Below are positions 1 through 5,634 of a DNA stretch of 5,634 nucleotides, in pieces. Positions within the stretch are counted from its first letter, which is position 1. Every line of letters begins with the position of its first letter. The stretch is taken from contig CAILMA010000157.1 of assembly GCA_903835145.1 (NCBI GenBank), forward strand, positions 1 to 5,634. The letters run 5' to 3'. Under the pieces are notes generated by a model, which did not search any database, was not told the origin of the DNA, and was given only the letters and a program-made list of their open reading frames with translations. The translations under genes and the position numbers were made by a program. The stretch is from an uncultured Bacteroidota bacterium (GTDB lineage: Bacteria; Bacteroidota; Bacteroidia; Chitinophagales; Chitinophagaceae).

Positions 1-1073
1 CTGAGTTTTTAGCAGATGATGTTATAAAAACGGAAGCTCAAAAAAGCTATGTTTCGTTTCAGCCGGTTGGTGTTGTGCTTGCAATTATGCCGTGGAATTT
101 CCCCTATTGGCAGGTATTTCGTGCGTTTGCCCCAACTGTAATGGCTGGTAATGTTGTGATATTGAAACACGCTTCGAATGTCACGGGGTGTGCATTGGCA
201 ATTGCTCAGATAATATTGGAAGGCGGTGCTCCCCAAGGGCTGATGCAAACGCTTGTTTTGCCCTCATCTTCCGTTTCATCACTAATTGACCATAAAGCCG
301 TTGCGGCGATTACGCTTACAGGAAGTACCAATGCCGGTCGGAAAGTTGCTGAGGCGGCAGGCCGAAACCTGAAGAAGGTTGTTTTAGAATTGGGAGGCAG
401 TGATGCTTACGTAATACTTGCCGATGCCGATGTAGATGAAGCGGCTGAAATTTGTGTCAACGGCCGGTTGAAAAATTCTGGCCAAAGTTGTGTTGCAGCG
501 AAACGATTTATTGTTTTGGAGCCTATTAAAAAAGCTTTTGAGGCGGCAATGACTGCCAAAATGCAGGCGGCAAAATGGGGTAGTCCCTTGGAGGCAGGCA
601 ATACTGTTGGGCCCATGGCGCGATTTGACCTCAGAGATGAGTTACATCGTCAGGTAACAGAAAGTATTGAAAAAGGGGCAACTTTGTTATGCGGGGGATA
701 CATACCTGAAAGTAATGGTGCTTACTATCCGCCTACGGTGCTTACCAATGTTACAAAGGGAATGCCAGCGTTCGACGAAGAATTGTTTGGGCCTGTAGCC
801 GCTATCATCGGTGCAAAAGAGGAGGTGGAAGCTCTATCGCTTGCTAACGACAGCGAGTATGGACTCGGCGGTGCAATTATCTCAAAAGACACTGCCCATG
901 CGGAAGCATTGGCAGTAAAAGAGTTGCAGGCTGGAAATTGTTTTGTGAATGACTTTGTACATTCAGATTCAAGATTGCCATTTGGCGGCGTAAAAAATAG
1001 TGGCTACGGCCGGGAAATCGGTTCTTATGGCATTAAAGAGTTTGTGAATATTAAGACGGTTTATATAAAGTAG
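1..1073 (+). CDS. Aldehyde dehydrogenase, succinate-semialdehyde dehydrogenase (Sad/GabD) type, 5'-truncated by window edge
   Basis: NAD(P)-dependent aldehyde dehydrogenase, most likely oxidising succinate semialdehyde to succinate in the cytoplasm (GABA or related catabolism). The frame is already open at the left edge (first full codon at 3), so the start is missing. 356 residues are visible; family members have about 455-460, so roughly 100 N-terminal residues lie outside. Numbering from the first visible codon, the sequence shows IMPWNFPYWQ (about 28-37), the cofactor-site KHASN, LTGST (about 105-109), the general-base Glu129 in ELGGSD (codon 387-389), the catalytic Cys163 in SGQSCVAAKRF (codon 489-491), EELFGPV, and the C-terminal PFGGVKNSGYGRE block. 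All key residues of the visible part are intact. The SGQSC-AAKRF and GIKEFVNIKTV signatures resemble the Sad/YneI branch rather than betaine or phenylacetaldehyde dehydrogenases. Substrate is inferred from family resemblance only. The stop is TAG at 1071-1073, with no clear terminator hairpin behind it. Confidence 0.93.
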   Translation, partial: EFLADDVIKTEAQKSYVSFQPVGVVLAIMPWNFPYWQVFRAFAPTVMAGNVVILKHASNVTGCALAIAQIILEGGAPQGLMQTLVLPSSSVSSLIDHKAVAAITLTGSTNAGRKVAEAAGRNLKKVVLELGGSDAYVILADADVDEAAEICVNGRLKNSGQSCVAAKRFIVLEPIKKAFEAAMTAKMQAAKWGSPLEAGNTVGPMARFDLRDELHRQVTESIEKGATLLCGGYIPESNGAYYPPTVLTNVTKGMPAFDEELFGPVAAIIGAKEEVEALSLANDSEYGLGGAIISKDTAHAEALAVKELQAGNCFVNDFVHSDSRLPFGGVKNSGYGREIGSYGIKEFVNIKTVYIK

Positions 1074-1115
1074 CGTTGTAAGCTGGAATATCATTCAAAA
1101 AAAGGCATATTTGGA

Positions 1116-1145
1116 TTGACTATTTACAAAATTAGCTTTATATTG
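1116..1145 (+). promoter_or_regulatory. Predicted promoter for the SGNH hydrolase gene
   Basis: TTG at 1116-1118 is followed 20 bases later by TATATTG at 1139-1145. This is close to the Bacteroidota housekeeping promoter (TTG, 19-21 bases, TAnnTTTG), one T short in the downstream box. The same bases also read as TTGACT, 17 bases, TATATT, one mismatch per box from a sigma-70 consensus. Transcription would begin near 1150-1153, so translation should start downstream of that. The location in the 91-base gap after the dehydrogenase suggests the hydrolase is transcribed on its own. Predicted from sequence only. Confidence 0.5.
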
Positions 1146-1164
1146 TTCAACAAAAAGATTGTGT

Positions 1165-1863
1165 ATGCGGTGGATGTTATTGTGCGCGCTTTATTTGTTG
1201 ATTGTTGACAATAAGGTCTGTACTATTAAGAAGCCAGTAAACAACGAAAAAAAAGGTTCGATGATAACATACTTAGCACTTGGAGATTCTTACACAATTG
1301 GTGAACTTGTGCCATCAAAAGACAATTTCCCTCATCAGACTGTTGGCCTGCTTAGAAAGAAAAAAATTGATGTCACTGACCCGGTAATCATTGCCACCAC
1401 AGGCTGGACTACTGATGAGCTTGCCGCCTCTATCATGGAGCACAATATCAATGAAACCTTCTCAATAGTGACATTGCTTATTGGTGTTAATAATCAATAC
1501 CGGGGGCGTAGTCTCGATAATTACAAAGCGGAATTTGAACAGCTACTCAACCAGGCCATTAAATTTTCTGGAAACAAGCCGGAACATGTTTTTGTATTGT
1601 CTACACCAGATTGGGGCGCAACGCCTTTTGCCGAAGGTAAAGACCGACAGAAAATTGCGCACGAAATTGATGCTTACAACACTGCTGAAGAAGAGATAGT
1701 GAAACGCCACACGTGCCATTACCTCGAAATTACAAAGAGCACCAGGGAAAATGGCATGAACCCGGTTTTTCTTGCGGAAGACAAATTGCACCCGTCGGGC
1801 TCAGAATATGCCATATGGGCTGAGCGGCTATCGGAGCAAATTGCAGCTGAGTTGCAAAAATAG
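1165..1863 (+). CDS. SGNH/GDSL-family hydrolase (esterase/lipase-like)
   Basis: Small serine hydrolase of the SGNH/GDSL superfamily (esterase, lipase or carbohydrate-deacetylase chemistry); the substrate is unknown. Counting from ATG 1261, block I is ALGDSYTIGE with nucleophile Ser10. Block II is the Gly48 region (TTGWTTDEL). Block III is LIGVNNQYRG with oxyanion Asn77, although the usual GxND aspartate is Asn78. Block V is DKLHPSG with Asp174 and His177. The catalytic set is complete. The start is uncertain. ATG 1165 (232 residues, used here) adds a hydrophobic head, MLLCALYLLIV, that could be a poor signal peptide; its next cysteine lacks a lipobox. ATG 1261 (200 residues) begins just before the conserved fold, has a purine-rich AAAAGG about 7 bases upstream, and gives a cytoplasmic protein. 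A TTG at 1159 would extend the frame by two more codons but is less likely. Similar Bacteroidota proteins that I recall occur both as lipoproteins and as short cytoplasmic forms. Confidence 0.88.
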   Translation: MRWMLLCALYLLIVDNKVCTIKKPVNNEKKGSMITYLALGDSYTIGELVPSKDNFPHQTVGLLRKKKIDVTDPVIIATTGWTTDELAASIMEHNINETFSIVTLLIGVNNQYRGRSLDNYKAEFEQLLNQAIKFSGNKPEHVFVLSTPDWGATPFAEGKDRQKIAHEIDAYNTAEEEIVKRHTCHYLEITKSTRENGMNPVFLAEDKLHPSGSEYAIWAERLSEQIAAELQK

Positions 1864-1875
1864 ATTCGAATTTAT

Positions 1876-1889
1876 GTGCCGGTAGGCGC
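1876..1889 (+). terminator. Weak hairpin after the SGNH hydrolase gene
   Basis: GTGCC at 1876-1880 can pair with GGCGC at 1885-1889 (five pairs, one of them G-T) around a GGTA loop, 12 bases after the stop codon. There is no T-tract behind it, so it is at best a weak or factor-assisted terminator. It sits directly upstream of the next promoter candidate, where transcription would be expected to end. Confidence 0.22.
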
Positions 1890-1907
1890 TAAACTCGGGT
1901 AAATAAA

Positions 1908-1938
1908 TTGGGTGAAAAGATAATACTGATTATATTTG
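1908..1938 (+). promoter_or_regulatory. Bacteroidota-type promoter for the PspC-domain gene
   Basis: TTG at 1908-1910, a 20-base spacer, and TATATTTG at 1931-1938, an exact match to TAnnTTTG, form a textbook Bacteroidota housekeeping promoter. The predicted transcription start is near 1943-1946, 10-20 bases before ATG 1956 or 1965. This makes the longer reading from TTG 1908 very unlikely, because that codon is itself the upstream promoter box. Predicted from sequence only. Confidence 0.6.
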
Positions 1939-1955
1939 TAATCGAATACAAGAGT

Positions 1956-2183
1956 ATGCGGAAAATGAAGAATCTTAAGGATTTTATTGAGTGGCAAGCG
2001 TTTGGTGTTTGCTCGGCAATCGGAGACCGAATGGGGGTAGCAACTTCCAGAATTAGGCTTTGGTTTATTTATATTTCATTTCTTACAATGGGGTCGCCAA
2101 TTATTATTTATATGGTTTTGGCCTTCTGGATGAATATTAAAAACTATATTTTGCTCCGGAAGAGAAATCCGGTGAGGTGGTAA
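1956..2183 (+). CDS. Small PspC-domain membrane protein
   Basis: A 75-residue PspC-family protein. The N-terminal half (about 5-34) has the PspC signature of these small Bacteroidota proteins: DFIEWQAFGVCSAIGDRMG followed by TSRIRLWFIY. One long hydrophobic segment (about 35-60, LWFIYISF to IIIYMVLAFW) spans or dips into the inner membrane, and the tail is basic (LLRKRNPVRW). In Proteobacteria PspC is part of the phage-shock envelope-stress response. Stand-alone short PspC proteins in Bacteroidota are uncharacterised, so a stress role here is inference. The ATG at 1956 is chosen because it lies just downstream of the predicted transcription start; ATG 1965 (MKNLKDF) fits equally well and is the start I would expect from homologues. 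Neither has a strong Shine-Dalgarno. The gene appears to be monocistronic: its own promoter lies upstream and a hairpin follows 57 bases after the stop. Confidence 0.85.
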   Translation: MRKMKNLKDFIEWQAFGVCSAIGDRMGVATSRIRLWFIYISFLTMGSPIIIYMVLAFWMNIKNYILLRKRNPVRW

Positions 2184-2239
2184 TGTGCTCTTCTTAAGGC
2201 ACGGTTGTATTATTATTCATATTTTTATGTGGCGGTTTG

Positions 2240-2262
2240 GGTTTGAAAGCTCAAACCATTTT
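2240..2262 (+). terminator. Possible intrinsic terminator of the PspC-domain gene
   Basis: GGTTTGA (2240-2246) and TCAAACC (2251-2257) form a perfect seven-pair stem with a four-base AAGC loop, followed by ATTTTC. The stem is short, low in GC and the T-run is broken by C, so it is only a moderate candidate. Its position downstream of a single-gene unit fits termination. Confidence 0.4.
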
Positions 2263-2368
2263 CATTTACCTGGTGCTCGCCATTTACGTTTTTCAGGTCT
2301 GTTTGTTAACCACTAATTAACACAATGCGAAGGTGTATAAAAAAATAACCTTTGGGGCTTTCTCCATG

Positions 2369-2426
2369 TAACAAATTTTGTTATCTTCAACCCTTAATTT
2401 GGGTTACGTGTGTCCGGAAGCGGACA
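2369..2426 (+). promoter_or_regulatory. Three consecutive inverted repeats upstream of the repeat-protein gene
   Basis: Three perfect inverted repeats follow each other with five-base gaps. The first is TAACAAA-T-TTTGTTA at 2369-2383, a 15-base near-palindrome that could be an operator. The second is AACCC, seven bases, GGGTT at 2389-2405. The third is TGTCCG-GAAG-CGGACA at 2411-2426, a six-pair stem with a tetraloop. They lie 87-144 bases before the ATG at 2513. They may be a transcription-factor site plus leader-RNA hairpins, or a structured untranslated region. No known riboswitch consensus was recognised. Confidence 0.35.
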
Positions 2427-2512
2427 GGCGTATCCGTATAATGCATTGATTATTAATAGCAAAGCTTAATTCTATTTACCTTTTTACGCATTTTTGACAA
2501 ATAATATTTTCT

Positions 2513-5500
2513 ATGAAGAAAACTTTTATGCTCCGTTCAAAGAACCTTATCAGTCTTAGCGTCTTAACGCTTACCTTAATTCTTCTTTTTGGCTTTCAGG
2601 CTTCGGCAGCGCCATCGTTTGCCAATGGCTCAACCCAAAGTTTTACTATTTGTCAGGATGCTTCAGCTTTTGACATTTCTTCGTATCTGGCTGTGAATGA
2701 TGCGGTAGTTGGTTCTACTGAAACGTGGACCATCGTTTCTTCAACCGGCGCAACACTTTCCGGATTTTCGACGGCTACAACCTCTACCGGTAGCACTATT
2801 TTACCAACTGGTGTTACCTATACTCCTGTTAGTGGCTTTAGCGGATCGGATGTATTTACAATTCAAATTTCTGATGGTACTTCAACTGCCACCACAACAA
2901 TAACTGTTACAGTGACGGGAATTCCGTCGACAATTACTGGTACTACTACAGTGTGTGCAGGTGCAACTTCAACCTTGAGCAATACAGCTACTGGAGGAAC
3001 GTGGATCAGTATGAACACAGCGGTTGCCACCGTCGATGCCTCTCTTGGTATCGTTTATGGTGTTGCCGGCGGAACTTCTTCTATTATATATTCAACAGGT
3101 TGTGGATCCGATGCCAGTACTACCGTTACTGTATCGGGTGCACCATCAGCAATTGCAGGAACGACAACTGTTTGCGTTACTGGAACTACTAACTTAACTG
3201 ATGTGCTGGCAGGTGGAACCTGGTCGAGCACAAATACAACAATAGCTTCTGTAAACAGCAGTACTGGCGTAGTTACCGGTATTGGAGCCGGCACTTGTAC
3301 CATTTCTTATGTTACTTCCTGCGGCACTGTTACTACAGCATTAACTGTTCATGCTGCACCTGCAGCTATTACCGGATTTACTTCAATTTGTACCGGTGGC
3401 ACAACTACTTTGCGTAATTCAGTTGCCGGTGGTACCTGGACCAGCGGAGACCCTGCTGTTGCCACAGTTAATTCTGGCGGTATGGTTACCGCAGTTGCAG
3501 CTGGTTCTTCAGTAATAAATTATTCTACTGGTTGTGGTACCGACGCTACAGCAACTGTAACAGTTATTGGTACGCCTGACGCCATCACTGGCACAACAGT
3601 TGCCTGCGTTGGTGGTACTACCAATCTTGCTGATGATGTAACCGGCGGCACGTGGAGCAGCAGTAACACAGGCATAGCCAGCGTAAATAGCAGTACCGGT
3701 GTTGTAACCGGTGTTGCGGCTGGTTCGGCAGTTATTTCTTATAACACTGGTTGTGGGGTGGCTGCAACCTTATCTGTTACCATCAATGACGCACCTGCGT
3801 CCATTACTGGTACTTTATCAGTTTGCGCAGGAAACACAACTACACTACATGATGCAGTATCAGGCGGAACATGGACCAGCAGTAACCCTTCAGTTGGTAC
3901 AATCACAAGTGGTGGGGTAGTAACTGGCGTAACTGGCGGTACAACAAATATCGTATACAGCACTGGTTGTGGCACTGATGCTTCAGCAACAGTAACGGTT
4001 ACAAATATTCCTGCTGCAATTTCTGGTACAACGCCATTGTGCGTAGCCGGGACAGCTACTTTCACTGATGCAGCGACGGGTGGTACCTGGAGCAGCAGTA
4101 ATACCTCGGTTGCAACTGTAGATCCTGCTTCAGGGATGGTAACAGCTTCAGGAGTGGGCACTGCAACTATTTCTTACGCTACGGGTTGCGGAACAAACGC
4201 CACATTCTTAACAACCGTTAATGATGCACCAGCAACTATTACTGGAACGACCTCCGTTTGCATCACAGCAACTACTACTTTAAGGAATGCTACAACGGGC
4301 GGCACCTGGACTACAAGTAATTCAGGAATCGCTTCGGTAAATAGCGCTACGGGCGTTGTGACTGGGGTTTCTGCCGGCAGCGCAACAATTACATACAGCA
4401 CAGGTTGCGGAACTGATGCAACCGCATCAGTTACTGTAAATCCTGGCCCAACTGCAATTTCTGGTGCTACTACCCTTTGTGCGACTTTTACTACAAATTT
4501 TACTGATGGCATAACAGGTGGTACCTGGACCAGCAGTAATACTGGAGTTGCTTCTGTGAATAGCGCAACTGGTGTTGTTAGTGGTATTTCCGGTGGAACA
4601 GCAACTATTACATACAGCACAGGTTGCGGCACAAATGTGACTGCACCGATTTCTGTCACAGATGTTCCCGTGGCAATTACCGGCACTGCTTCTACTTGTG
4701 CTGGCACAACGTCAGCTTTAGCTGACGGGATAGCCGGTGGTACGTGGTCAAGCAGTACAACTTCCGTTGCTACGGTTGGTGTTACCGGTACTGTAACAGG
4801 TGTTGCTCAGGGAACTACGACAATATCTTATTCAACAGGTTGTGGAACACCAGCTACACTTTCTTTTTCAGTTTTTGCTGTTCCCGGTTCAATTGGCGGA
4901 ACTTTAACTGTTTGTCAGGGTTCGGCGACCAACCTTACAAATTCAGCGATTAGTGGTACCTGGACAAGCGGTACAACTTCAGTTGCGACTGTCGAAGCAA
5001 CGACTGGTATAGTTCATGGCGTGGCTCAGGGTACTTCAGTTATTACCTACAGCACAGGTTGTGGTACAGATGCAACAGCTACTGTAACTGTAACTGGTGT
5101 TCCTGTAGCAATTGTTGGTACAACTACTATTTGTCAGGGTACAACAACAACATTTACTAATACAACTATCGGCGGCACATGGAGCAGCGATGCAACTTCG
5201 ATTGCAACTATTGATCCTTCAACAGGCTTAATGGGGGGCGCAGCTGGCGGTACAGCTAATATTATATACAGCACGGGTTGCGGCACAGATGCAACAATTG
5301 CAGTAACTATTACACCAATACCTGCGGCTATTGGCGGAACACTAACAGTTTGTCAGGGTTCGGCAACAAACCTTACAAATTCAGCGATTAGTGGTACCTG
5401 GACAAGCGGTACAACTTCGGTTGCGACTGTCGAAGCAACGACTGGTATAGTTCATGGCGTGGCTCAAGGAACTTCAGTTATTACCTACAGCACTGGTTGT

Positions 5501-5634
5501 GGTACAGATGCTACAGCTACAGTAACAGTAACTGGCGTTCCAGTAGCAATTATTGGTACAACCTCTATCTGTCAAGGCACAACAACTACATTAACTAATT
5601 CAACTATCGGCGGTACGTGGAGCAGCGATGCAAC
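2513..5634 (+). CDS. Large secreted Ig-like (Big_2-type) repeat protein, putative adhesin; 3' end outside window
   Basis: The frame runs from ATG 2513 to the right edge without a stop (1,040 full codons). Residues 1-32 are a signal peptide: basic start, hydrophobic core LISLSVLTLTLILLFGF, cleavage predicted after ASA (32/33). Residues about 34-137 form one Ig/cadherin-like domain ending in GFSGSDVFTIQISDG and TTTITVTV, with a single Cys47. From residue 138 (Pro, codon 2924) follow 12 complete repeats and one cut one. Their pattern is P-x-A-I-x-G-T-T-x-x-C, GGTW(S/T)S, SVATV, GVVTGV-AGTATI-YSTGCG, then DATATVTV. The SVATV and VVTGV-AGTA signatures are those of bacterial Ig-like group 2 domains. 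Each complete unit carries two cysteines about 49-50 residues apart, a likely disulfide. The protein is probably surface-exposed or released, acting in adhesion or as a matrix component. A type IX sorting or gliding-motility C-terminal domain is plausible but lies off-window. No Shine-Dalgarno is visible; the start is fixed by the signal peptide. Confidence 0.9.
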   Translation, partial: MKKTFMLRSKNLISLSVLTLTLILLFGFQASAAPSFANGSTQSFTICQDASAFDISSYLAVNDAVVGSTETWTIVSSTGATLSGFSTATTSTGSTILPTGVTYTPVSGFSGSDVFTIQISDGTSTATTTITVTVTGIPSTITGTTTVCAGATSTLSNTATGGTWISMNTAVATVDASLGIVYGVAGGTSSIIYSTGCGSDASTTVTVSGAPSAIAGTTTVCVTGTTNLTDVLAGGTWSSTNTTIASVNSSTGVVTGIGAGTCTISYVTSCGTVTTALTVHAAPAAITGFTSICTGGTTTLRNSVAGGTWTSGDPAVATVNSGGMVTAVAAGSSVINYSTGCGTDATATVTVIGTPDAITGTTVACVGGTTNLADDVTGGTWSSSNTGIASVNSSTGVVTGVAAGSAVISYNTGCGVAATLSVTINDAPASITGTLSVCAGNTTTLHDAVSGGTWTSSNPSVGTITSGGVVTGVTGGTTNIVYSTGCGTDASATVTVTNIPAAISGTTPLCVAGTATFTDAATGGTWSSSNTSVATVDPASGMVTASGVGTATISYATGCGTNATFLTTVNDAPATITGTTSVCITATTTLRNATTGGTWTTSNSGIASVNSATGVVTGVSAGSATITYSTGCGTDATASVTVNPGPTAISGATTLCATFTTNFTDGITGGTWTSSNTGVASVNSATGVVSGISGGTATITYSTGCGTNVTAPISVTDVPVAITGTASTCAGTTSALADGIAGGTWSSSTTSVATVGVTGTVTGVAQGTTTISYSTGCGTPATLSFSVFAVPGSIGGTLTVCQGSATNLTNSAISGTWTSGTTSVATVEATTGIVHGVAQGTSVITYSTGCGTDATATVTVTGVPVAIVGTTTICQGTTTTFTNTTIGGTWSSDATSIATIDPSTGLMGGAAGGTANIIYSTGCGTDATIAVTITPIPAAIGGTLTVCQGSATNLTNSAISGTWTSGTTSVATVEATTGIVHGVAQGTSVITYSTGCGTDATATVTVTGVPVAIIGTTSICQGTTTTLTNSTIGGTWSSDA
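4892..5113 (+). repeat. First copy of a recently duplicated repeat block (unit 10)
   Basis: These 74 codons encode exactly the same peptide as 5330-5551. I count 14 base differences between the two copies (about 94% identity), every one of them silent. Similarity continues into the following unit (11 against 13), where the first 27 codons differ at 11 codons, four of them changing the residue (V/I, T/S, F/L, T/S). The offset is 438 bases, exactly two repeat units. Confidence 0.9.
5330..5551 (+). repeat. Second copy of the duplicated repeat block (unit 12)
   Basis: Partner of 4892-5113 with the same encoded peptide, including VEATTGIVHGVAQGTSVITY, a variant core found only in these two units in the visible array. 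Because units 10-11 match units 12-13 in order, a two-unit segment of 438 bases was duplicated rather than a single unit. The duplication may continue past the right edge. Confidence 0.9.

Larger units (their letters stand above)
2184..2512. other. Non-coding stretch between pspC-like gene and repeat-protein gene
   Basis: 329 bases without a credible gene. It begins with a GTGC/GCAC hairpin possibility (about 2185-2202) and the hairpin at 2240-2257. A GTTAA/TTAAC inverted repeat lies at 2305-2321, and three closely spaced inverted repeats lie at 2369-2426. The last 60 bases before the repeat-protein ATG are AT-rich, without a Shine-Dalgarno, as is usual in Bacteroidota. I looked for a TTG-N19-21-TAnnTTTG promoter for the downstream gene and found no convincing match. 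TAATTTG (2395-2401) and TATAAT (2437-2442) occur but lack a properly placed upstream TTG. Confidence 0.7.
2924..5634 (+). repeat. Tandem array of 13 coding repeats, 216/219-base period
   Basis: Units begin at the conserved Pro codon at 2924, 3143, 3359, 3575, 3794, 4010, 4229, 4448, 4667, 4883, 5102, 5321 and 5540; the last is cut by the window edge. Spacing is always 216 or 219 bases (72 or 73 codons), so gain or loss of a unit keeps the frame. Protein conservation is much higher than DNA conservation between most units, meaning an old array. Units 10/12 and 11/13 are much closer to each other. Unit 2 is the most divergent: it has TSCG instead of TGCG, lacks the DAT motif, and has an extra Cys262 (codon 3296-3298). 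Confidence 0.93.

Noticed and set aside
9..616. Minus-strand open frames at 9-248 and 407-616
   Set aside because: Both lie antisense to well-conserved parts of the aldehyde dehydrogenase and have no recognisable motif.
1481..1791. Open frames at 1481-1699 (+) and 1543-1791 (-)
   Set aside because: Both sit inside the SGNH hydrolase, whose catalytic blocks span the same bases in the proper frame.
2401..2450. Cyclic-di-GMP (GEMM) riboswitch upstream of the adhesin-like gene
   Set aside because: The GTCCG/CGGAC hairpin looked suggestive, but the conserved GEMM core elements and the second stem are not present.
3055..4707. Long minus-strand open frames (3055-3303, 3739-4161, 4174-4707) encoding Val/Pro-rich repeated peptides
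   Set aside because: They are the antisense reading of the tandem repeats. The repeat period and biased codons keep one antisense frame free of stops and make it look repetitive. They have no separate start signals, and the + strand frame has a signal peptide and a recognisable domain.
2709..4953. Other + strand frames inside the repeat gene (2709-2903, 2953-3192, 3711-3920, 4744-4953)
   Set aside because: Each overlaps the continuous frame from 2513 in another phase and shows no domain, no ribosome site and implausible composition (for example Cys/Tyr/Arg-rich).
2924..5634. CRISPR array or mobile-element repeat as explanation for the periodic DNA
   Set aside because: The period of 216/219 bases is a multiple of three, the repeats are coding throughout, there are no short identical direct repeats separated by unique spacers, and no transposase or terminal inverted repeats are seen.
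2612..5634. Bacteroidota O-glycosylation sites (Asp, then Ser/Thr, then a small or hydrophobic residue) in the Thr-rich repeats
   Set aside because: I searched the translation for Asp followed by Ser or Thr and found none; aspartates are followed by Ala, Pro, Gly, Val, Ile or similar. Thr-richness alone does not support this motif.

Overview
The window looks like chromosomal DNA of a member of the phylum Bacteroidota, probably close to the Chitinophagaceae/Sphingobacteriia group. Three things point there: start codons without strong Shine-Dalgarno sequences, two intergenic promoter candidates of the Bacteroidota type (TTG, about 20 bases, TAnnTTTG), and a secreted protein made of Thr/Ser/Gly-rich Ig-like repeats of a kind common in that phylum. 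The genus assignment is inference. All four genes are on the + strand.

Layout. Positions 1-1073 hold the 3' three-quarters of an aldehyde dehydrogenase of the succinate-semialdehyde dehydrogenase (Sad/GabD) type, whose start lies outside the window. A promoter candidate (1116-1145) then precedes a small SGNH/GDSL hydrolase (1165 or 1261 to 1863). A second, near-perfect Bacteroidota promoter (1908-1938) precedes a 75-residue PspC-domain membrane protein (1956-2183). A 329-base non-coding stretch follows (2184-2512). It carries a possible terminator and, at 2369-2426, three inverted repeats in a row. From 2513 to the end of the window, one reading frame stays open for more than 1,040 codons. 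It encodes a signal peptide, one N-terminal Ig/cadherin-like domain, and at least 13 tandem copies of a 72-73-residue Ig-like (Big_2-type) repeat, each complete copy with a conserved pair of cysteines. This gene continues past the right edge.

How the genes relate. The first three look like ordinary housekeeping or envelope genes with separate promoters rather than one operon, and nothing ties them functionally to the repeat protein. The repeat protein is most likely a secreted or surface-exposed adhesin or matrix protein. Its C-terminus would show how it is exported or anchored (for example a type IX secretion sorting domain), but that end is not visible.

The most notable signals are inside the repeat protein. 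There is a strict 216/219-base period and a recent-looking 438-base two-repeat duplication. Across one 74-codon block of that duplication all 14 base differences are silent. The visible mature part contains no lysine and only two arginines. I see no evidence for a new defence system, mobile element, CRISPR array or RNA gene.
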